Positions 1-8,657 of a stretch of 64,000 bases of DNA are shown here, piece by piece. A program made the position numbers and the translations under genes. Source of the stretch: JAMXLO01 sp963719805 (GTDB lineage Bacteria > Pseudomonadota > Alphaproteobacteria > Acetobacterales > Acetobacteraceae); NCBI GenBank assembly GCA_963719805.1, contig CAVRDF010000003.1:682001-746000 (forward strand), read 5' to 3'. The notes under the pieces are model-generated. The model was not told the DNA's origin. It saw nothing but the letters and a program-made list of their open reading frames with translations, and searched no databases. Within the stretch, counting starts at the first letter, position 1. Every line of letters begins with the position of its first letter.

Positions 1-449
1 CAGCCGTTGATGGCGCCTTCCTTGTCCATCGCCGCCCACATGTCGAGCGTCGGCACGATGTCGATGATCGCGGCCTGTATCACCGTGTCCGGATGGTCGA
101 GGCACATGCGATGCACGGTGCGCGCACCGCGATCATGGCCGGCGACGAAGAAGCGCGTGTGGCCGAGCTTCCGCATCACCTCGACCTGGTCCTGCGCCAT
201 GGCACGGAACGAGTAGTTGGCGCTGCCTGGTTCTTCCGGCGGCGCGGAACTATCGCCATAGCCGCGCAAGTCAGCGGCGACGACATGGAAGTGCTGCGCG
301 AGGCGTGGCGCGACAGCATGCCAGGAGACGTGGCTGAGCGGGTTGCCGTGCAGCAACAGCAGTGGCGGACCGTTGCCGCCATGGCGCAGATGGATGCGCG
401 CGCCGGACGTATCGATATCGGTCTGTGTGAAGCCGGGCATGATGGTCAT
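1..449 (-). CDS. Alpha/beta hydrolase, haloacetate dehalogenase-like (3' part cut by window edge)
   Basis: The reading frame runs off the left edge, so only about the first 149 residues are visible. The N-terminal half has the alpha/beta-hydrolase pattern: LLLLHGNPLSHVSW (oxyanion HG), ADLRGYGDSSAP, and VAGHDRGARTVHRMCLDHP, in which the nucleophile-elbow residue is Asp in GHDRG. An Asp nucleophile in GHDRG is typical of haloacetate/fluoroacetate dehalogenases and epoxide hydrolases, not of esterases. Two close in-frame ATGs exist (449 and 440); neither has a well-spaced Shine-Dalgarno, so the start is uncertain by three residues. It is divergent from the dioxygenase at 572. The catalytic His and the cap domain lie outside the window, so the substrate cannot be told. 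Confidence 0.85.
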   Translation of the reverse strand, partial: MTIMPGFTQTDIDTSGARIHLRHGGNGPPLLLLHGNPLSHVSWHAVAPRLAQHFHVVAADLRGYGDSSAPPEEPGSANYSFRAMAQDQVEVMRKLGHTRFFVAGHDRGARTVHRMCLDHPDTVIQAAIIDIVPTLDMWAAMDKEGAING

Positions 450-476
450 GGGCGCGCTTCTGCTTCTCCTTGAGAG

Positions 477-511
477 AACTGGATTGCTTCGCCTTGCTCG
501 CAATGACACTG
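477..511. repeat. Dispersed extragenic repeat, copy 1
   Basis: The stretch GGATTGCTTCG...CTCGCAATGAC lies between divergent genes. The same degenerate motif recurs near 19371, 38691 and 55003, always between genes. Its ends ATTGC/GCAAT are inverted, so it can form an imperfect hairpin. Related GATTGCTTCG...GCAATGAC repeats are scattered in many proteobacterial genomes. Confidence 0.6.
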
Positions 512-571
512 GGACTCACCAGCGTACAGCACTAAACTGCACGGTATCGTCATCGGGTGGAAAGGTGAGCC

Positions 572-1645
572 ATGTCCGGCAGTGCCGCAACAGTTCAGGC
601 TCGGCGTCCCATCACCGGGCCATCGGTCTGGTATGCCGAGGACATGCGAGGGCGGCAGGCGGAATGGAGCTATCGCCTTTCGCCCACGCAAATCGCCGAG
701 CTGGAGGCAGCGCTGCGCGGGGTGCAACAGCGCGGGCTTGATATCGCGGATATCCGTCGCGACGATTTCCCGCTGCCGACGCTGGGTCGGGTGCTCGAGC
801 GGTTACGCGACGAGGTACTGGACGGCCGCGGCTTCGTGCTGCTGCGCGGCGTGCCTGTCGAGGGCCGGCCGATCGCGGAAAGCGCGACGCTCTATTGGGG
901 CATCGGCGCGTATTTCGGCAGCGCACGATCGCAGAACGCAAAAGGCCATCTGCTCGGCCATGTCTATGACCTCGGCGGCAACAGCATGGCTGATCCGAAT
1001 GTGCGCAGCTACGCGACGGCGGAACGGCAGAACTTCCACATCGATCGCTGCGATGTCGTCGCACTGCTGTGCCTGCGGCGTGCGAAGTCGGGTGGGTTGT
1101 CGGCGGTTGCCAGCTCGATGGCGGTGCACAATGCGATGCTGGAGCGGCGGCCCGAATTGCTCGAACGGCTGTATCAGCCGCTGCCCGTCGATCGGCGCGG
1201 CGAAGTGCCGGAGGGCAAGGCGCCGTTCTATGAGGCGCCGGTGTTCAACGAGCACGCCGGTGCTATCTCGGTGTTGTATTCACGCGGGCATATCGGCTGG
1301 TCGCAGCGCTTCCCGGAGGCGCGCCGTCTGACGCCGGAAGATATCGAAGCCGTCGATATGGTGACCGCGCTGGCCGCAGACGATGAATTGCGGCTCGACA
1401 TGGAATTCATGCCGGGCGACATCCAGTTCCTGCACAACCACACCATCCTGCACGCGCGCACCGGCTACGAGGACTGGCCGGAACTCGAGCGCAAGCGGCA
1501 TCTGCTGCGGTTGTGGCTGGCGCCGCCGAACGCACGCGAACTGCCGGCGGTGTTCGCCGAATGCTACGGCGGCATAACGCCGGGCGATCGCGGTGGGATC
1601 ATCTGCAAGGACACGCGGTTACACGCGCCGCTGACGCCGGGGTAG
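572..1645 (+). CDS. TauD/TfdA-family Fe(II)/2-oxoglutarate-dependent dioxygenase
   Basis: A 357-residue protein with the fold signatures of TauD/TfdA and clavaminate-synthase-like oxygenases. The metal triad is visible as NFHIDRCD (His156-x-Asp158) and the distal His in HNHTILHART (His294). The 2-oxoglutarate-binding Arg is probably R313 in RHLLRLWL. It should couple decarboxylation of 2-oxoglutarate to hydroxylation or cleavage of a small substrate in the cytoplasm; the substrate is not deducible. The ATG follows an AAGGTGAG sequence. The gene stands alone, divergent from the hydrolase at 449 and convergent with infC. Length is slightly above that of TauD. Confidence 0.88.
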   Translation: MSGSAATVQARRPITGPSVWYAEDMRGRQAEWSYRLSPTQIAELEAALRGVQQRGLDIADIRRDDFPLPTLGRVLERLRDEVLDGRGFVLLRGVPVEGRPIAESATLYWGIGAYFGSARSQNAKGHLLGHVYDLGGNSMADPNVRSYATAERQNFHIDRCDVVALLCLRRAKSGGLSAVASSMAVHNAMLERRPELLERLYQPLPVDRRGEVPEGKAPFYEAPVFNEHAGAISVLYSRGHIGWSQRFPEARRLTPEDIEAVDMVTALAADDELRLDMEFMPGDIQFLHNHTILHARTGYEDWPELERKRHLLRLWLAPPNARELPAVFAECYGGITPGDRGGIICKDTRLHAPLTPG

Positions 1646-1651
1646 GAAGAA

Positions 1652-1675
1652 GACGCCACGCATCAGCGTGGCGTC
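1652..1675 (-). terminator. Hairpin terminator overlapping the infC stop codon
   Basis: A perfect 10-bp stem (GACGCCACGC / GCGTGGCGTC, loop ATCA) sits between convergent genes. On the minus strand it is followed by a pyrimidine-rich TTCTTCC tract, as expected for an intrinsic terminator of infC. The stem includes the last codons and the stop of infC; it may also stop transcription from the dioxygenase side. Confidence 0.7.
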
Positions 1676-2184
1676 AGCACCATCACCATCTGGCGGTTTT
1701 CCATGCGCGGCATCTGCTCGACCTTGGAAACCGGGTCCATCTCGTTCTTGATACGCTCCAGGACGCGCACGCCGATTTCCTGGTGCGCCATTTCGCGGCC
1801 GCGGAAGCGGAGCGTCACCTTGACCTTGTCGCCTTCCTCGATGAACGACTTCATGGCGCGCATCTTCACCTGATAGTCGTTTTCATCGATGTTCGGGCGA
1901 ACCTTGATCTCCTTGATTTCGATGACCTTCTGCTTTTTCTTGGCCTCGTTCTTCTTCTTCTGCAGTTCGTATTTGTACTTGCCGAAGTCGAGGATCTTCA
2001 CCACCGGCGGATCCGCGTTCGGACTGATCTCCAGCAGGTCCAGCCCGACGGCCTGGGCCCTGAGCCAGGCGTCCCGGGCGGTCATCACCCCCTGCATCTC
2101 GCCGTCCTGATCGATCAGCCGCACCTGCGGTGCGCGGATCTCATCGTTCACGCGTGGCCCGTCCCGGCTCGGCGGAGCGGTCAT
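1663..2184 (-). CDS. infC: Translation initiation factor IF-3
   Basis: A 173-residue protein matching IF-3 along its whole length: N-terminal RVNDEIRAPQVRLID, linker lysine-rich helix (KYELQKKKNEAKKKQKV), then the C-terminal domain with EIKVRPNIDENDYQVKM and the ending MPRMENRQMVMVLTPR. IF-3 binds the 30S subunit, blocks 50S joining and checks the start codon. The start is an ordinary ATG with AGAGGA just upstream, unlike the AUU start used for autoregulation in enterobacteria. It lies 111 bp downstream of thrS on the same strand. rpmI and rplT, which often follow infC, are not here; the next gene is convergent. Confidence 0.98.
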   Translation of the reverse strand: MTAPPSRDGPRVNDEIRAPQVRLIDQDGEMQGVMTARDAWLRAQAVGLDLLEISPNADPPVVKILDFGKYKYELQKKKNEAKKKQKVIEIKEIKVRPNIDENDYQVKMRAMKSFIEEGDKVKVTLRFRGREMAHQEIGVRVLERIKNEMDPVSKVEQMPRMENRQMVMVLTPR

Positions 2185-2295
2185 TGGTCCTCTTGGTATG
2201 GTCTTCTCCTGTGTTGGTTGCTGGGTAGCCGGCGTCCAGTTTGGCCGATTGGTCCGTCGCGGATCAAGCGGGATGTAACTTGCGCAAGTCTGGTT

Positions 2296-4221
2296 TCAGC
2301 CTCGTAAATCGGGAGGCGCCGCCTCGTCCGCAAGCCTGCGGATGGCTTCGTCGAGCGGCAGGACCTCCTGCGCCTCGCCGCCCAGGCGGCGTACGGCGAC
2401 CGTCCGCTGCTCCGCCTCGCGCCGGCCGACCACCAGCAGGACCGGCACGTGAGCCAGGCTGTGCTCGCGCACCTTGGCGTTGATCTTCTGGTTGGTGAGA
2501 TCGGTCTCCACCGCCAGACCGGCCTTGCGCAGCAGCCCCGCGAGCTCCTCGGCGTAGGCATCGGCATCGGAGACGATGGTGGCGACAACGGCTTGCACAG
2601 GGGCGAGCCAGAGCGGGAAGCGGCCGGCGTAGTGCTCGGTCAGAACGCCCAGGAAACGCTCGAAGCTGCCCAGGATGGCGCGGTGCAGCATCACCGGGAT
2701 CTTCCGGCTGCCGTCGGCGGTGACGTATTCGGCGCCCAGCCGGCCGGGGAGCTGCATGTCCACCTGGAAGGTGCCGCACTGCCACTCGCGGCCGATCGCG
2801 TCGCGCAGCACGAAATCGAGCTTGGGGCCGTAGAAGGCGCCATCGCCCGGATTCAGCAGCGGCTCCACGCCGGCGCGCACACAGGCCTCGCGCAACGCGG
2901 CCTCGGCGTGGTCCCACTCGGCGTCGGCACCGATCCGTGGCGTCGGCCGGTCGGAGAACTTCACGACGAACTCGGGGAAGCCGAAGTCGCGGTAGATCGA
3001 GGACAGCAGCCGAACGAACCGCGCGCCTTCCTCGGCGATCTGCTCCTCGGTGCAGAAGATATGCGCGTCATCCTGGGTGAAGGCGCGCACCCGCATCAGG
3101 CCATGCAGCGCGCCCGACGGCTCATAGCGATGGCAGGAGCCGAATTCGGCGAGCCGCATCGGCAGTTCGCGATAGGAGCGGATGCCTTGCCGGAAGATCT
3201 GCACGTGGCAGGGGCAGTTCATCGGTTTCACCGCGAGGGTTTTGTTCTCGTCGGCGATCTCGGCGATGAACATGTTCTGGCGGTAGTTGTCCCAATGACC
3301 CGAGCGCTCCCAGAAGGAACGATCCAGCAACTGTGGGGTCCGCACTTCCTGATAGCCGTCGGCGTCGAGCCGCCGCTTCATGTAGGCTTCCACGGTGCGG
3401 TAGAGCTTCCAGCCCTTCGGGTGCCAGAACACACTGCCGGCGGCTTCTTCCTGGAAGTGGAACAGGCCCATGTCCTTGGCGATCCGCCGGTGATCGCGGC
3501 GTTCGGCCTCCTCCAGCATGTGGAGATGGGCGTCGAGCTCCTTCTGATCGCGCCAGGCGGTGCCGTAGATGCGCGACAGCATCGCGTTGCGATGATCGCC
3601 CCGCCAGTAAGCACCGGCGGTCTTCATCAGCTTGAACGCGGGTCCGACATCCGCGGTGGAGCGCATGTGCGGACCACGGCAAAGATCGACCCAGTCGCCT
3701 TGCCGGTACAGCGAGATCGGCTCGTCGCGCGGCAGGTCCTGGATGATCTCGGCCTTGTACTTCTCGCCCTTGGCCTGGAAGAACCCGATGGCTTCCTCGC
3801 GGTCGATCGACTGGCGGACAAACTTTTCGCCGCGGGTGACGATTTCCCGCATCTTCGCCTCGATGCGCGGGAAGTCTTCCGGGGTGAACGGTTCGTTGCG
3901 CGCGAAGTCGTAGTAGAAGCCGTCGGCGATCGCGGGCCCAATGGTGACCTGGGTGCCGGGATAGAGCTCCTGCACCGCCTCGGCGAGCACGTGGGCGGCG
4001 TCGTGGCGGATCAGTTCCAGCGCCTCGGGATCGCGGCGGGTGACGAACATGACGTCGGCGTCGTCGCCGATCTCGGTGCCGAGGTCGACGAGCTTGCCGT
4101 TGAGTTTCATCGCCAGGGCGGCGCGGGCGAGGCCGGGGCCGATGCTCTCAGCCACCGTCGTGCCCGTCACCGGCCCGTCGAAGCGGCGCACGGATTTGTC
4201 GGGCAGGGTGATGGCGGGCAT
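2296..4221 (-). CDS. thrS: Threonyl-tRNA synthetase
   Basis: A 641-residue class II synthetase that charges tRNA-Thr. In order: an N-terminal TGS domain (MPAITLPDKSVRRFDGPVTG), the editing domain with HDAAHVLAEAV and a later Cys/His site (DLCRGPH), the catalytic core with PMNCPCHVQIF (zinc Cys), motif 2 (CHRYEPSGALHGLMRVR-AFTQDDAHIF), and the C-terminal anticodon domain. I chose the ATG at 4221 over one 21 codons upstream because TGS homology begins there and an AGGAGAAGGA ribosome site lies about 11 bases upstream. infC follows 111 bp downstream. No T-box-like leader is evident in the 76-base gap to the glycosyltransferase gene. Confidence 0.98.
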   Translation of the reverse strand: MPAITLPDKSVRRFDGPVTGTTVAESIGPGLARAALAMKLNGKLVDLGTEIGDDADVMFVTRRDPEALELIRHDAAHVLAEAVQELYPGTQVTIGPAIADGFYYDFARNEPFTPEDFPRIEAKMREIVTRGEKFVRQSIDREEAIGFFQAKGEKYKAEIIQDLPRDEPISLYRQGDWVDLCRGPHMRSTADVGPAFKLMKTAGAYWRGDHRNAMLSRIYGTAWRDQKELDAHLHMLEEAERRDHRRIAKDMGLFHFQEEAAGSVFWHPKGWKLYRTVEAYMKRRLDADGYQEVRTPQLLDRSFWERSGHWDNYRQNMFIAEIADENKTLAVKPMNCPCHVQIFRQGIRSYRELPMRLAEFGSCHRYEPSGALHGLMRVRAFTQDDAHIFCTEEQIAEEGARFVRLLSSIYRDFGFPEFVVKFSDRPTPRIGADAEWDHAEAALREACVRAGVEPLLNPGDGAFYGPKLDFVLRDAIGREWQCGTFQVDMQLPGRLGAEYVTADGSRKIPVMLHRAILGSFERFLGVLTEHYAGRFPLWLAPVQAVVATIVSDADAYAEELAGLLRKAGLAVETDLTNQKINAKVREHSLAHVPVLLVVGRREAEQRTVAVRRLGGEAQEVLPLDEAIRRLADEAAPPDLRG

Positions 4222-4297
4222 GGGCCGGCGGATCCTTCTCCTGGAGGGGGTGCTGTCTATGGCGTTGAGGGCGTGACGGTGCAAGTCCCGCGTGTGG

Positions 4298-5440
4298 CTA
4301 CGTGGCCAGGATCTCTTGATACACCCCGAGGGTCGCTGCCTGCATGCTGCTGACGGTGTAGCCGCGCAAGACGGCGTCGCGGGCGCGCTCGCCGAGGGCG
4401 GCGCGTTCCTCGGGTGGCATGGCGAGCGCGGCGTCGATTGCCGTTGCCAGCGCGCCGGCGTCGCCGGGCGGGACGAGCCAGCCGGTGACGCCCGGCTGCA
4501 CGGTCTCCACCGGGCCGCCGAGATCGGCGGCGACCACCGGTCGGCCCATGGCCTGTGCCTCGATCACCACGCGGCCGAACGCCTCGGCCTGGGTGGAGGC
4601 GTGGACCACAACGTCGGCCAGCATCAGCGCCGCCGGCATGTCGTTGCATTCGCCGGCGAGACGCAGCCTGTCGGAGATGCCGAGCCGCGCCGCCTGATCG
4701 AGCAGGCGCGCGACGTAGCGATGGCGGCCTTGATCGGAGCCGACGAGCACGCAGCAGGCGTCGCGCCGGTTCATCCGCGCGATGGCTTCGATCAGGACCG
4801 TGTGGCCTTTCCAGCCGGTCAGCCGTCCGGGCAACAACACCACCGCGGCGTCCTCGGGTATCCGCCATGCGCGCATCAGGCGCATCACCCGCTCGCCCGA
4901 GACGGCGGTGGGATCGAACACCGCCGGATCGACGCCGCGCGGGATCACCCTGATCCGCGCGGGCTCGGTGTGGTGGCGGCGCACGATCAGCTCGGCGATG
5001 AAGCGGCTGGCGGCGATCACCCGCTCGCCCTTGGCCATGACCGAGTTGTAGCGGCGCTTGAGCGGCAGCGTCTCGCTGTAGGTGCCATGCCAGGTGGTGA
5101 CGAAGTGCGTGCCGGTGCGGCGGCAGGCGAGCCACGCCGACCACGCTGGCGCGCGCGAGCGGGCATGCACGATCGCGACGCGTTCGGCGCGGATCAATGT
5201 CGCCAGCAGGGCCGCATTGCGCCAGATGGTCAACGGGTTCCGGCGGTTGAGCGGCAGAGTGATGTGACGGCCGCCGGCGCGTTCCACCGCGGCGACGAGC
5301 CGGCCGCCGGCGCTGGCCACCAGGGCCGTACCACCGGCCTCGACGACGGCGCGGGTGATCTCGATGGTGCCGCGTTCGACGCCGCCGGTGACGAGCGACG
5401 GCAACACTTGCAGGATCGTTGTCTTGTCCACGTCGGCCAC
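4298..5440 (-). CDS. Glycosyltransferase family 4 protein
   Basis: A 380-residue GT-B fold enzyme. The N-terminal half begins with ILQVLPSLVTGGVERG, the acceptor-side Rossmann start usual in GT4 proteins. The C-terminal half holds VVLLPGRLTGWKGHTVLI, the nucleotide-sugar binding stretch, and EAFGRVVIEAQAMGRPVV, the E-x7-E motif. It most likely transfers a sugar from an NDP- or GDP-donor to a cell-surface lipid or polysaccharide intermediate at the inner membrane. It sits upstream of thrS on the same strand with a 76-bp gap, and no other polysaccharide genes are near, so the product is unknown. Many homologues have 370-390 residues, so it appears complete. Confidence 0.9.
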   Translation of the reverse strand: MADVDKTTILQVLPSLVTGGVERGTIEITRAVVEAGGTALVASAGGRLVAAVERAGGRHITLPLNRRNPLTIWRNAALLATLIRAERVAIVHARSRAPAWSAWLACRRTGTHFVTTWHGTYSETLPLKRRYNSVMAKGERVIAASRFIAELIVRRHHTEPARIRVIPRGVDPAVFDPTAVSGERVMRLMRAWRIPEDAAVVLLPGRLTGWKGHTVLIEAIARMNRRDACCVLVGSDQGRHRYVARLLDQAARLGISDRLRLAGECNDMPAALMLADVVVHASTQAEAFGRVVIEAQAMGRPVVAADLGGPVETVQPGVTGWLVPPGDAGALATAIDAALAMPPEERAALGERARDAVLRGYTVSSMQAATLGVYQEILAT

Positions 5441-5529
5441 GAGTGATTGCGGGTATGCTGCGCGGTGACGGCCCTATATGACGCCAAGGTGCGCCGCAAG
5501 GTTGCCGGCGCAATTCGGGACCAAAGGCA

Positions 5530-6288
5530 ATGGAAAGCACCGGACGGCTGGATCGTGGCGATGGTGTGGAGCTGGCCTGGGCACGATTGGAAGGATCTGG
5601 CCCGACGGTCGTGTTCCTGCCGGGCTTCCGCAGCGACATGACCGGCGACAAGGCCACCACGCTGGCAGCTTTCTGTGGCGGACGGGGCCAGGCCATGCTG
5701 CGATTCGATTATTCCGGGCATGGCACAAGCGGCGGTGCGTTCGGGGATGGCACCATTGGCCGCTGGTCCGACGATGCACTGGCTGCGATCGATGCGCTGA
5801 CCGAGGGGCCGCTGGTCCTGGTGGGTTCATCGATGGGCGGATGGATTGCCTTGCGGACGGCGTTGGCACGTCCGGATCGCGTCGCCGCGCTGCTTGGCAT
5901 TGCCGCGGCGCCCGACTTCACCGAAGTCCTGATGTGGCAGGCGATGAGTTTCGAGCAACGTGCCGTGCTGATGCGCGATGGCGTGCTGCAGGTGACAAGC
6001 CAGTATGGCGAGCCCTACCCGATCACGCGCGGGCTGATCGAGGATGGCCGCACGCGGTTGCTATTGGAACAGAAGATCCAGGTGGATTGTCCTGTGCGCC
6101 TGTTGCACGGCCAGCGCGACCCGGATGTGCCGTGGGAGATCGCGCTGCGCATCGCGGAGCAGGTGACCAGCGAGGATGTGCGGGTGACGCTGGTGAAGGA
6201 CGGCGACCACCGGTTGTCGCGGCCGCAGGACCTGGAGCTGCTGACAGAAACGTTGGACGCGCTGCTTCAGAAATCCAGATCGGCGTAG
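5530..6288 (+). CDS. Alpha/beta hydrolase (ABHD10/thioesterase-like)
   Basis: A 252-residue hydrolase with a complete triad. VVFLPGFRSDMTGDKA gives the oxyanion region, LVGSSMGGWIAL the nucleophile (Ser101), GQRDPDVPW the acid (Asp197) and DGDHRLSR the His (His227). The short cap, and the GFxSDMxGxK pattern, resemble ABHD10-type acyl-protein thioesterases and carboxyl-esterases. It acts in the cytoplasm, as no signal peptide is seen. Its 3' end overlaps the convergent GST gene by 22 bp. A GTG or further upstream start is possible, but homology begins at about this ATG. Confidence 0.88.
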   Translation: MESTGRLDRGDGVELAWARLEGSGPTVVFLPGFRSDMTGDKATTLAAFCGGRGQAMLRFDYSGHGTSGGAFGDGTIGRWSDDALAAIDALTEGPLVLVGSSMGGWIALRTALARPDRVAALLGIAAAPDFTEVLMWQAMSFEQRAVLMRDGVLQVTSQYGEPYPITRGLIEDGRTRLLLEQKIQVDCPVRLLHGQRDPDVPWEIALRIAEQVTSEDVRVTLVKDGDHRLSRPQDLELLTETLDALLQKSRSA

Positions 6289-6936
6289 TGCGCCGGCGCG
6301 GTCATTCCGGGCACACGGTCCGACAGGACGCCGCGAAAACTCGGGCGTGACTTTATCCGGGCGTACCAATCCTTGGCGGGTTGCGAAATCGTCCAGTCCA
6401 CGTCGCCGATGAAATCGAGGCAGGAGAGATGCGCCGCGGCGGAGAAGTCGGCCAGCGAGATGGCGGCACCGGCGAGCCATTTGCGGGTTTCCGCGAGCCA
6501 GCCGAGATATTCCAGATGGTAGCGAAGCGCGAGATAGCCGGTGCGCATGGCGGCTGCATCGGGATTGCCCCGGCCTGCCATGCGCTTCATCACCTTCTCG
6601 CCGAGCAGGTTGCGGGTGACCTCGGCGGCAAACTTGCCGTCGAACCAGGCGGTCAGACGGCGCGACTCAACGCGCTCGGCCAGTGTGCGGCCGAGCAGCG
6701 GCGTATCTGGGTAGGCTTCCTCGAGATATTCGCAGATCACGGCGAAGTCCGGGATGGCGATACCGTTGTCCTCGACCAGTGTCGGCACGGTGCCGGCGGG
6801 ATTGAGTTCGAGATAGTCGGGGCGGCGTTCCCACACCTTTTCCACGCGTGCATCGTACGGCAGCCGCTTCTCGGCGAGTACCGAGGCGAACCTTGCGGGA
6901 GAATGGTGACAGGGGCAGGTGGTAGAGCGTTCGCAT
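6267..6936 (-). pseudogene. Glutathione S-transferase, interrupted by a one-base insertion
   Basis: The N-terminus MRTLYHLPLSPFSRKVRL and the following VLAEKRLPYDARVEKVW are in different frames; removing one G near 6882 joins them. This gives about 222 residues with a thioredoxin-fold N-domain (NPAGTVPTLVEDNG and cis-Pro, EYLEEAYP) and an all-helical C-domain (ISLADFSAAAHL). Ser in SPFSRK would be the likely glutathione-activating residue. The ATG overlaps the stop of the upstream NDUFA9-like gene (TGATG), so the two are translationally coupled. Only one indel is present and all family motifs survive, so a sequencing error is more likely than a dead gene. Confidence 0.85.
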
Positions 6937-7931
6937 CAGTCTCGCGTCTGGTAGGACAGATCAACGGTGCCACCTGGCTGTTCGTCGGGCAGCACGCGGC
7001 GGCGGCCACCACCTGGCTGGAACCGGCGCAGATAGGCAGGCACGACCAGTTCGACCGGCGTCGGCATGATGCCGAGGTCCGCCAGACCGGGCATACCCGC
7101 GTGTGTGACATTGTCCTGCTGCAGCATCAGCAATTGGTCGCGGGTGAGCGGTTTGCCGGGCACCAATTCCATCATGCTGGCTTGCAAGCGCGCCATGCCC
7201 ATCGGGATATCGACCAGACGGCGGTGGCGCGCGGTCTCCTGCAGCACGTAGCCGAGGATCTCACGCATCGACCATATGCGCGGCCCACCAATCTCATAGA
7301 CGTTGCCAGGAGCCTCTGGGCGGGTCAGCGCCGCCATGACCGCATCGGCGACGTCGCCGACGTAGACCGGCTGGAATTTCGTGCCGCCGCAGATCACCGG
7401 CATGAACGGCAGCAGCCGCGCCATGCTGGCGAAGCGATTGAACAACGCGTCCTCGGGACCGAACACCAGCGATGGGCGCAGGATCGTGGCAAGCGGGAAC
7501 GCCGCGCGCAGCATTTCCTCGCCGTTTCCCTTGCTTATCCCGTAGCGGGACTGGCTGCGCGGGTCGGCGCCGATGGCGGACAGATGCACGAGGCGTCCGA
7601 CCCGGGCGGTGGTTGCGAGCCTGCCGATAAGGCCGGGCCCTTCGGCGTGGATGCGCTGGAAATCACCGCTGCGGTTTTCCGCCAGAATGCCCACGGCGTT
7701 GACCACCAAATCGGCATCATCGACCGCGCGGCGCACTGCCGCTTCATTGGTCAGCGAGGCATACAACGGCACGACCTGGCCGACGGCGCCCATCGGCTTG
7801 AGAAACAGCGCTGCCTCCGGATCGCGCACGGCGACGCGGACGATGAAGCCCTTTTTGGCGAGGCGCTTGACGATGTAGCGGCCGATGAAGCCGGAGCCGC
7901 CGAACACCGTTGCGACGCTGCGCGTTGCCAT
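6936..7931 (-). CDS. NAD(P)H-binding protein of the complex I NDUFA9 subunit family
   Basis: A 331-residue atypical short-chain dehydrogenase. The nucleotide-binding loop is ATVFGGSGFIGRYIV; LVVNAVGIL and HLSAIGADPRSQSRYGISKGNGE follow, the latter typical of the NDUFA9/39-kDa complex I-associated family in alphaproteobacteria, where the usual catalytic Tyr/Lys arrangement is changed. The family binds NADPH and is thought to stabilise or assemble respiratory complex I or related membrane enzymes. The ATG at 7931 has GGAGGG six bases upstream; an in-frame start 71 codons earlier would run through a low-similarity basic stretch and is not used. It is followed at once by the GST gene. Confidence 0.88.
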   Translation of the reverse strand: MATRSVATVFGGSGFIGRYIVKRLAKKGFIVRVAVRDPEAALFLKPMGAVGQVVPLYASLTNEAAVRRAVDDADLVVNAVGILAENRSGDFQRIHAEGPGLIGRLATTARVGRLVHLSAIGADPRSQSRYGISKGNGEEMLRAAFPLATILRPSLVFGPEDALFNRFASMARLLPFMPVICGGTKFQPVYVGDVADAVMAALTRPEAPGNVYEIGGPRIWSMREILGYVLQETARHRRLVDIPMGMARLQASMMELVPGKPLTRDQLLMLQQDNVTHAGMPGLADLGIMPTPVELVVPAYLRRFQPGGGRRRVLPDEQPGGTVDLSYQTRD

Positions 7932-7980
7932 CACCGACCCTCCAGTTGCGCGGCCTTGATAGGCGGCGGCGCAATGACGC

Positions 7981-8613
7981 TCAAGACGAGGCGTCCGGCG
8001 CCTGACCCTCGGGTTCGGCTGGCGGCTCCGCGGGAGGTTCCGCGGCGCGGCCGCGCCAGCCAAGCGCCTCGGCTGCCTGCCCGGCACGCCGCAATGCCAC
8101 GTCGAGCGCGGCCATGGTCGCTGAAAGGTCCTCGGTTTCGTCACCGCGCCAGGCGCGAACGGTCCAGAGCCAGACCGCGACCAGACCGCGCACGCGAAGC
8201 TCGCCGCTGATGCCTGAGGCGGGAATGCCGGCGGCTTCGAGCATCCACCGCATGCTGCGGCGTGTGGCCAGGGCGAGCAGCAGCGCGGTAGGCGGTTCGG
8301 CCGGCAGCGCGCGCAGCAATGCGAGAACGCCGGCGCGGTGCGTCTGCAAGGCGTCGATGCGGCGCATCAGAAGATCGAACAAGCGGTCGCGTGGCGGGCC
8401 GTCGGCAGATGCTTCCTGCAGCGCTGCCTGATCGGCGCGGCGGCCGAAACGCATCAGAAGCGCGGCACGACTTGGAAAGCGCTCACGCGCGCGTGGCAGC
8501 GACAGTCCGGCGGCGCGTGCCGCAGCGGCGATGCTGGCTGAGCGCCAGCCTTGGTCGGCTGCTACCTGGAACGCGGCTGCGATCAACGCGCTGTCGAATT
8601 CGCTGTCGTCCAT
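7981..8613 (-). CDS. TetR-family transcriptional regulator
   Basis: A 210-residue protein with an N-terminal TetR helix-turn-helix: SALIAAAFQVAADQGWRSAS, then IAAAARAAGLSLPRARERFPS. The C-terminal ligand domain is Ala/Leu-rich, ending in a Pro/Glu tail (EPPAEPPAEPEGQAPD). Residues 60-150 also resemble the COQ9/rpsU-divergent branch of TetR-like proteins, so a role near ubiquinone metabolism cannot be excluded. It lies just upstream of the NDUFA9-like gene on the same strand (49-bp gap) and may regulate it. ATG at 8613 is preferred; an ATG 13 codons upstream is also in frame. Confidence 0.82.
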   Translation of the reverse strand: MDDSEFDSALIAAAFQVAADQGWRSASIAAAARAAGLSLPRARERFPSRAALLMRFGRRADQAALQEASADGPPRDRLFDLLMRRIDALQTHRAGVLALLRALPAEPPTALLLALATRRSMRWMLEAAGIPASGISGELRVRGLVAVWLWTVRAWRGDETEDLSATMAALDVALRRAGQAAEALGWRGRAAEPPAEPPAEPEGQAPDASS

Positions 8614-8657
8614 ACCGGCATCTTGGCCGCTGGCTGGCGGATTGACCATCATGCGGC

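Noticed and set aside
4222..4297. T-box or other leader riboswitch before thrS
   Set aside because: Only 76 bases are available, no T-box sequence is seen, and T-boxes are not expected in alphaproteobacteria.
2449..4353. 634-codon open frame on the plus strand
   Set aside because: It is antisense to thrS, whose protein is fully conserved. High GC codon use leaves the opposite strand open; the translation shows no known domain.
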